A stretch of 64,000 nt of DNA, taken from positions 2,119,225-2,183,224 of the forward strand of contig NW_004624742.1 in NCBI RefSeq assembly GCF_000247695.1, in the 5' to 3' direction. The notes beneath the pieces were generated by a model, which was not told where the DNA came from, searched no databases, and saw only the letters and a program-made list of their open reading frames with translations. Each line of letters begins with the position of its first letter. Position 1 is the stretch's first letter. This document shows positions 58,571 through 64,000 of this stretch, piece after piece. The DNA is from Heterocephalus glaber (Eukaryota > Chordata > Mammalia > Rodentia > Bathyergidae). A program made the translations under genes and the position numbers.

Positions 58571-59984
58571 AACTCAGGAGACATTTTTAAATCTAAAGTA
58601 TAACAGGACCTTATGGAATACATACAAGCTTTAAAGCTTTTTTTTGTAAAATGGGGAACTGGAGGCAGTCTGAGCATCCATAACTGAGAGAAAGGTTTTG
58701 GTAAATGAAGCAAGGATACAGCATGGGCTACCACCACATCACTTAGACACCATGAATTAGGTGTACATCTAGAGACATGGATTGATATAACAAATATCAT
58801 GCTTAGAGATGGAAAAAACATGAGAAACTACATGAACAAACAAAGGAATAGCAGGCAAAACAGAAAATAAGAACTGCTCAAGTGTTAATTTTGTTATTAC
58901 TCTAAAAAGACTTTTAAAATATATTTTCCTAATTATATCCCACAATGATCTACTGTACATCTATTCATTCACTGTACATAAATCTTCATTTTTCATATTT
59001 TTTTAAAAACCAGGCTTCTTCTCCCCCAAGAACTTTGCCTCTTGAAGACAACAGTGCCCCCTTGGAAAAGCATGTGCTACAACAATATAGAGAAAAATAT
59101 TACTACAAAGACGTTCCTGGAGCCTAGAAGCCAGGGCCACCTGGATGGTGCTAGAAGTACAATGGAGATGTATTTACTGTCAAAGTAACTACCTAAGACA
59201 AAAGTAAAGTGCAGAGAATACACTAACCTCTCCCTTCCTCCTATCCCTGAAACTCAGACCAGTACCTCCCATTGGCCTGGCATCTGTGGAAAATGCAGTT
59301 TGAGGGGTGTCATCACCTGAAGTGTGAAACAAGAGAGCGACAAAACTGTAGGAAATGGATCTGAATGGAAACAGGCAAATGATCACCCAAGTATACACGC
59401 CATTCACTTAAATTCAAAAAAAGAAAAATGTATGCGAACTAAAATATATACACTCCTTAGGAATACATAATGCAAAAGGAGCATGTGAAATGGCCTGAGT
59501 GAAAGAGAAAAATAGGATGGGAGCAGAGAATAATGATTAAAGGGAGTTTGAAAAAAGAAAAAAAGATAACTTTGGGGAGAATTTTCTTAAGGAGCTACTT
59601 CAGTAGAACAAAAGTGTAAATAAAGAAAAAGGTTGATATAGGAACCAGGAGACAGTGGTATAACCTAGGAGTGCCCTAATGAGAGATGGTAGGATGACAG
59701 CTGTGCACCAAACCAGTCTGAATTAGAGTAGGAGAAGAAAAGGTTGCAGGAGAAGCAAAAGGACTTTGCCTCTATGGAGTGAGACCACAGTTGGGTGGGA
59801 GGGAAGAGAACTGAGAACTTCTTTTCATGATAAAATAATCTATTATAGTTCATTTGTTACATGCATGCAATTATTTCACACACAAAAATAAAAATTTTAA
59901 AAATCAATGCAGTTCAATTTTGCTTAATAAACATTTATTAGATGTCTACCCCTGACAAAGAAGAGCAAAGGTTCAGACCCTTCA
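58571..59984. other. Unassigned
   Basis: Purine-rich tracts around 59500-59780. No gene or repeat recognised. Confidence 0.4.
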
Positions 59985-60392
59985 TATTGGTGTAAAGGGT
60001 CCCGCATGATCTGACCCTGAAGTACCTGTCTAGCATTAGCTCTCTTCTCCAGCCAGTCTAAGTACATCAAAATCTCCAAACTTATCATGTAGTTTCTCCT
60101 TCTGCCTGCCTTTGGACAGGCTTCTCCATGTGCCTCAAATCTGCCAGGATCCTACCAAGGTCTTCCTGCCAACACTAAGATCCTGGATAGCATTTCCTCT
60201 CTTCTGAGGTCTTCACATCCCAAGGAAAGATGATTCCACCTATCTGTTACAAGACTCACCACACAGCTTGTCATTACTTACTTGCTTATTTTTCCTTCTA
60301 AATGTTGAATTTGTTCACCTTTGTACCTACAGTAGCAATTATACTGCCCAACACATATTGAACATTCAATAAATGTTTATGTAGTGAATACT
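59985..60392 (+). mobile_element. L2 LINE 3' end
   Basis: 'cgcatgatctgaccctgaagtacctgtctagc', 'ctttggacaggcttctccatgtgcc', 'cacacagcttgtcattac' and terminal 'cacatattgaacattcaataaatgtttatgtagtgaa'. Confidence 0.85.
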
Positions 60393-62059
60393 TTCATAAG
60401 TGAGTGCATTAAAAAACCCCTTAGATAAGTTAATTAAATCTGTTGCATTTTATACCAGTTTTGCGTTACATATATATCACTATGCATGAATAGTCCCCAA
60501 GCAAAAATTTCATGGGATATATTAATTTATAATATTCATCTGCATTCATTTATAACTCCCTTTGCCAAAAGAAATAATTTGACATAGACTGAACTATATA
60601 AATAAACTTTGTACTCGTATCCATTTTCGTAGCAAGTTTTTGTTATCTTAATGTTTTCAAGTTAAAATCTTTCTTATTTTCCTTTTCAATAAAATCCCGT
60701 ATTTCTAAGGTTTGATTTTTAAAAAAAAGACTAGCATAATTTCTTTCGTGCTAATTCTTTTAGGACAAAGGTCTGAATGGGGCCAGAATATTGAAAAACT
60801 CAGTGACTGTTCTGCCTGGGCAAGGGAAGGCCACCTTGCTTTCTGGACTCTTAATTTTCTCTCCGAGTGGCACATTTTTCTCACAGCACTGAGCGGCTGG
60901 AAGGATGACTTCAGGAGGGGAATGGGGAACAGATGTCATTCATTGACTCTGGGTAATGAGATTTCATATTCCGTCAAAATCCTGAATAGGACAGGAGAGG
61001 CCTCATTAGTGGATCCATGACTGAACAGGTGTAGAGATCCCATGCGCACAGCAGGTAGAAAGAGGCCATTTCAATTCCATGTGTGGAGGTATCTAGGAAA
61101 TTGGAAAGAGAGAAAAAGTGCTCTACCACAACTGCCACCTCAGGAAAACTGCAGTTTAGAAGCCAAAACAATATTAATTCAGACCACTGGTACAGACCTC
61201 ATCCAGGGGCCAGCAAAGTGGCTGAAGGCGGGAGACAGGTGATATGCAGCCCTAATGATACCATGCAAAGGGGGTCACCTCCTTAGTTCTTTAGTTCCAT
61301 ATGGCATGTCATAAAATTTTAGTGCTCTTTCACCAATGAAGTAATAACCCTCTTAAGGCCACAAGTCAAAAATAGGTCTGTAGGGTGGAATGAAACCCTG
61401 TCTCCAAAACTAATGGCAGAAAGCTCTTTAGAAGATGGGCTACATTGGAAGCAGTATATGAATAAAATGTTCCAGAGTGCAGATAAGCCTGGCCAGCAAT
61501 CTGGCAGCTGTCTGTTGAACGAGTGTCCTTCTCTAGAGGTAGCAATCAAGAAACCAAACCTGCTGCCAGTCTGCTGAAAGTCAGCCACACAGAAGCAAGC
61601 AAGGAGGTGTCAGAGGTTACTTCCCACCATGGAATCCTTCTTGGCAAGCCCACAGTACCCAAAGTGTGGACAAATTGCTCCGTGTGCTTAATGAGTGCCT
61701 TCAGTGAGAGAAGGGCACTAATGCTCCTCCTCGCTAAATGTCCAAGGTCTTTCTGAGTGGGCATTTACCCTGGAATCACAGGCATAGGGTCAGACCCACT
61801 GGTTAATTCTTCTTTAGTCAACTTTGTAGCACTCAACTTCTTAGTAAAATGCCAATCCTTTAAAATAACTGGAGGTCAGGTTACCCGCAATTATAAAGTG
61901 TTTATTTTCTATATTTTGTTATGTTTCCTATTGGGTTTGATTTGTCAGTCCTGTCCTCTAAACAGAGTCTGATTTCTCCAACTTTTTTTTAAAAAGTGAT
62001 CACATGTTCCCTGTGAAGCCAAAGGTGTGTCTAAATGCTAGGGATTTTATGAGTTATCT
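60393..62059. other. Unassigned
   Basis: Small frames (60712-61020, 102 codons) without domains. No repeat recognised. Confidence 0.4.
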
Positions 62060-62140
62060 CAACTATCCTCACCTCAACCTTAGGAAGGACTGAGGCTGTG
62101 AGAAGTAAGTCATGTGCTCAAGGTCACAGGCTACAGTGTA
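62060..62140 (-). mobile_element. MIR fragment, minus
   Basis: 'actatcctcacctcaaccttaggaagg' and 'gactgaggctgtgagaagtaagtcatgtgctcaaggtcacaggc' fit reverse MIR. Confidence 0.65.
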
Positions 62141-62263
62141 CGGCCAAAGTACAATGGAAATGCCTGGCTCTGGCACCAGGGCCCAGGTTCTTCTCATGGC
62201 ATCACACTGTCTCTTCAGGTCACAGAGAAATGGCTCCAAAATGCTGAAGAAAATTCAACTACT

Positions 62264-62350
62264 GGGGCCTGGGATTTAGCTCAGTGGTTTCGCTGCCTGC
62301 TGTGCAACCATAAGGACCCGAGTTTGATCCCCAGTACCAAAAAAAAAAAG
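62264..62350 (+). mobile_element. ID-like tRNA SINE
   Basis: 'ggggcctgggatttagctcag', 'gagtttgatccccagtacca', poly-A. Degenerate TSD tcaactactg / ccaactattg. Confidence 0.94.
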
Positions 62351-62360
62351 CCAACTATTG

Positions 62361-63618
62361 TCAAGCAAAGTCTACAATGGACCTGTTTAAAAAGTGACCA
62401 TTTATAGTAATTAACAGAAAATTGCTGCTATTTAAGGAAAACTATTAGTTGCTTAACCAGAATAAGTATGGCATTCATGAAGTGATGTATGCTCTTCTAG
62501 ACCATCTTTGACCCCTGAAGTATTATGGAAGGTAAATTTCAACCCACTCCATATCCATATGATCTCAAATTCTATATTACTAAGATAATAAGTGTGTCTT
62601 TTATTGTATACTACTGTCTCCTTATTGGTGTACTATTACCAGAAATAATTCTTCCGTCCTTTTCCATGTGTGGTCTGCTTTCCCAATGGGATATAGATCC
62701 CTGAGAACATCGTCTGCTCATGGTTCCTCTCACTCACTGCAACACCTGGGCTCCATGACACACTGAACACACCAGATGCTTTCAATGTACTGTAAACTAA
62801 ACAGAAGTCCTGTTTTGGAGTTAGTGCATTTTAAAATCAATCCCCCTCCCCTGCAAAATGGCATTTTATAGCAAATGTACCAGTGTACAGAATTTCATAG
62901 TGAACAATGTGCATGCTGGGGACAGCAGATATATGGGAACTCTCAGAGCAATTTTCTTGTAAACCAAAATTGCCCTAAAAAATTACATATATTATATAAA
63001 TCTGTGCCCACCTTGTTAATAGACAGTTTTTGAGCAGAGGGTTTCTAACTTATTGCTCCTCACTCATTTTAGACCAAACCAAAATCTTAACCCCATTAGA
63101 GGTACCAGTCTATCATAAGATTATTGTATATGGAACAGACATTAGGAGGAAGAGCCACCTTTGAGGATGCTGGTACAAACACTACCCTATAGCGCTTTCC
63201 TTTCTTAATGTGCTAAGCCACATAGCCAGAGTGATTAGTCAAGGCAAACAGATACACAGGTTATTCTGTTTAGAGACCATTGTGAAAAAATGGAGTAGGT
63301 GAGGCAGGTCAGAGTTCAGGCTTCAGGATGCAGAAAATATGCAGTTGTCTATTATATATAAAAATTATAATTGGTGCATTAAAAATATATTCATGTTTCT
63401 TCATATATGTATTAAAGGCAAACTCTAGAAGATTATATAGAAAGTTATAACATGACTGGCCTGGTTTGGAGGGTTTAGAAGTGACAGATGAAGTGGGAAT
63501 GAATGAAAATCTTTACATTTAGGTGTTTGAGCCAATGACTGCAACACTAACTATTGAAAAATTGCTATGCACCCAGCACACAAAATAGCTCAAAGTTCTA
63601 GATTCTTAGAAAAATGGG
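62361..63618. other. Unassigned
   Basis: No gene or clear repeat. Confidence 0.4.
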
Positions 63619-63768
63619 GTAGTGGCACATGCCTGTAATCTCAGCACTTGGGAGGCTGAGGCAGGAAGATCACCAGTAGTTTGAGGCCATCCTGGGCTAC
63701 ATAGTGAGTTCAAAGCCAGTCTGAACTACATAGTGAGACCTTGTCTTGAAAGAAAAAGAAAAAAACTG
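63619..63768 (+). mobile_element. B1 SINE with internal duplication
   Basis: 'gtggcacatgcctgtaatctcagcacttgggaggctgaggcagg', then 'gggctacatagtgagttcaaagcc' and 'tgaactacatagtgagaccttgtctt', the duplicated segment typical of rodent B1. Confidence 0.96.
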
Positions 63769-63955
63769 CATGATCTTGGCTAATCATTTAACTTCTTCAA
63801 GTCACCTTTCATCTATAAACTGAAGATAATATACCTATTTTACAGGACAACCTTAAAGATTAAATTATAGAACCCATGTAGCATGCATAGCAAATAGTAA
63901 GTACTCAAAATTTGCCATTAATGTTATCACTATTATTGGTATATTATTAGTATTT
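63769..63955 (+). mobile_element. MIR SINE
   Basis: 'gatcttggctaatcatttaacttcttcaagtc', 'aaactgaagataatatacctattttacaggac' and 'gcatagcaaatagtaagtactcaaa' in MIR order. Confidence 0.85.
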
Positions 63956-64000
63956 AAGAAACTTACTATAGATCACAGAGTCCAGGAAAATTAGTACATT

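Overview
This window looks like non-coding nuclear DNA from a mammal, almost certainly a rodent. It is AT-rich. No open reading frame on either strand exceeds about 143 codons, and the longest ones lie in GC-rich L1 5'-UTR repeats. I found no exon chain, rRNA, functional tRNA, CRISPR array or operon. The rodent call rests on two SINE types together: 7SL-derived B1 elements, and at least twelve tRNA-derived ID-like SINEs with pol III A and B boxes, ending in 'ggtaccaaaa'. There is also one ID-B1 dimer. I saw no murine B2/B4 repeats, so a non-murid rodent (squirrel-related or castorimorph lineages) is more likely, but I cannot name the species.

Layout. 1-548 holds the 5' UTR of a minus-strand L1 that runs out of the window. 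549-7.7 kb is mostly unassigned, with a B1, two lineage-specific L1 3' ends, an old hAT element and an L2/CR1-like background. 7.7-12.0 kb is a nested retroelement cluster: a minus-strand MaLR (ERVL-type) provirus holding another LTR, a plus-strand MaLR LTR, and a 5' L1 fragment (GC-rich UTR plus half of ORF1) that itself carries an ID SINE. 12-20 kb holds further MaLR LTRs, two L1M 3' fragments (one split by a clean solo LTR), an L2 and a MIR split by an LTR. 20-36 kb is low in young repeats, has scattered MIR/L2, and includes stretches that read like conserved non-coding sequence. 36-44 kb has a tiny hAT MITE, an L1M ORF2 fragment split by an L1 3' end with a duplicated 3' UTR, and a long L2 split by a Tigger element and an ID-B1 dimer. 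44-64 kb has more LTRs, IDs, B1s, MIRs, an L1M ORF2 fragment and two perfect inverted repeats.

No genes work together here. The readable biology is the stratigraphy of insertions (CR1/L2/MIR, then DNA transposons and L1M, then MaLR, then ERV LTRs, lineage L1 and ID SINEs), plus candidate regulatory islands between them. Family names come from remembered consensus patterns, not from a database search. Boundaries are exact only where target-site duplications (TSDs) are quoted.
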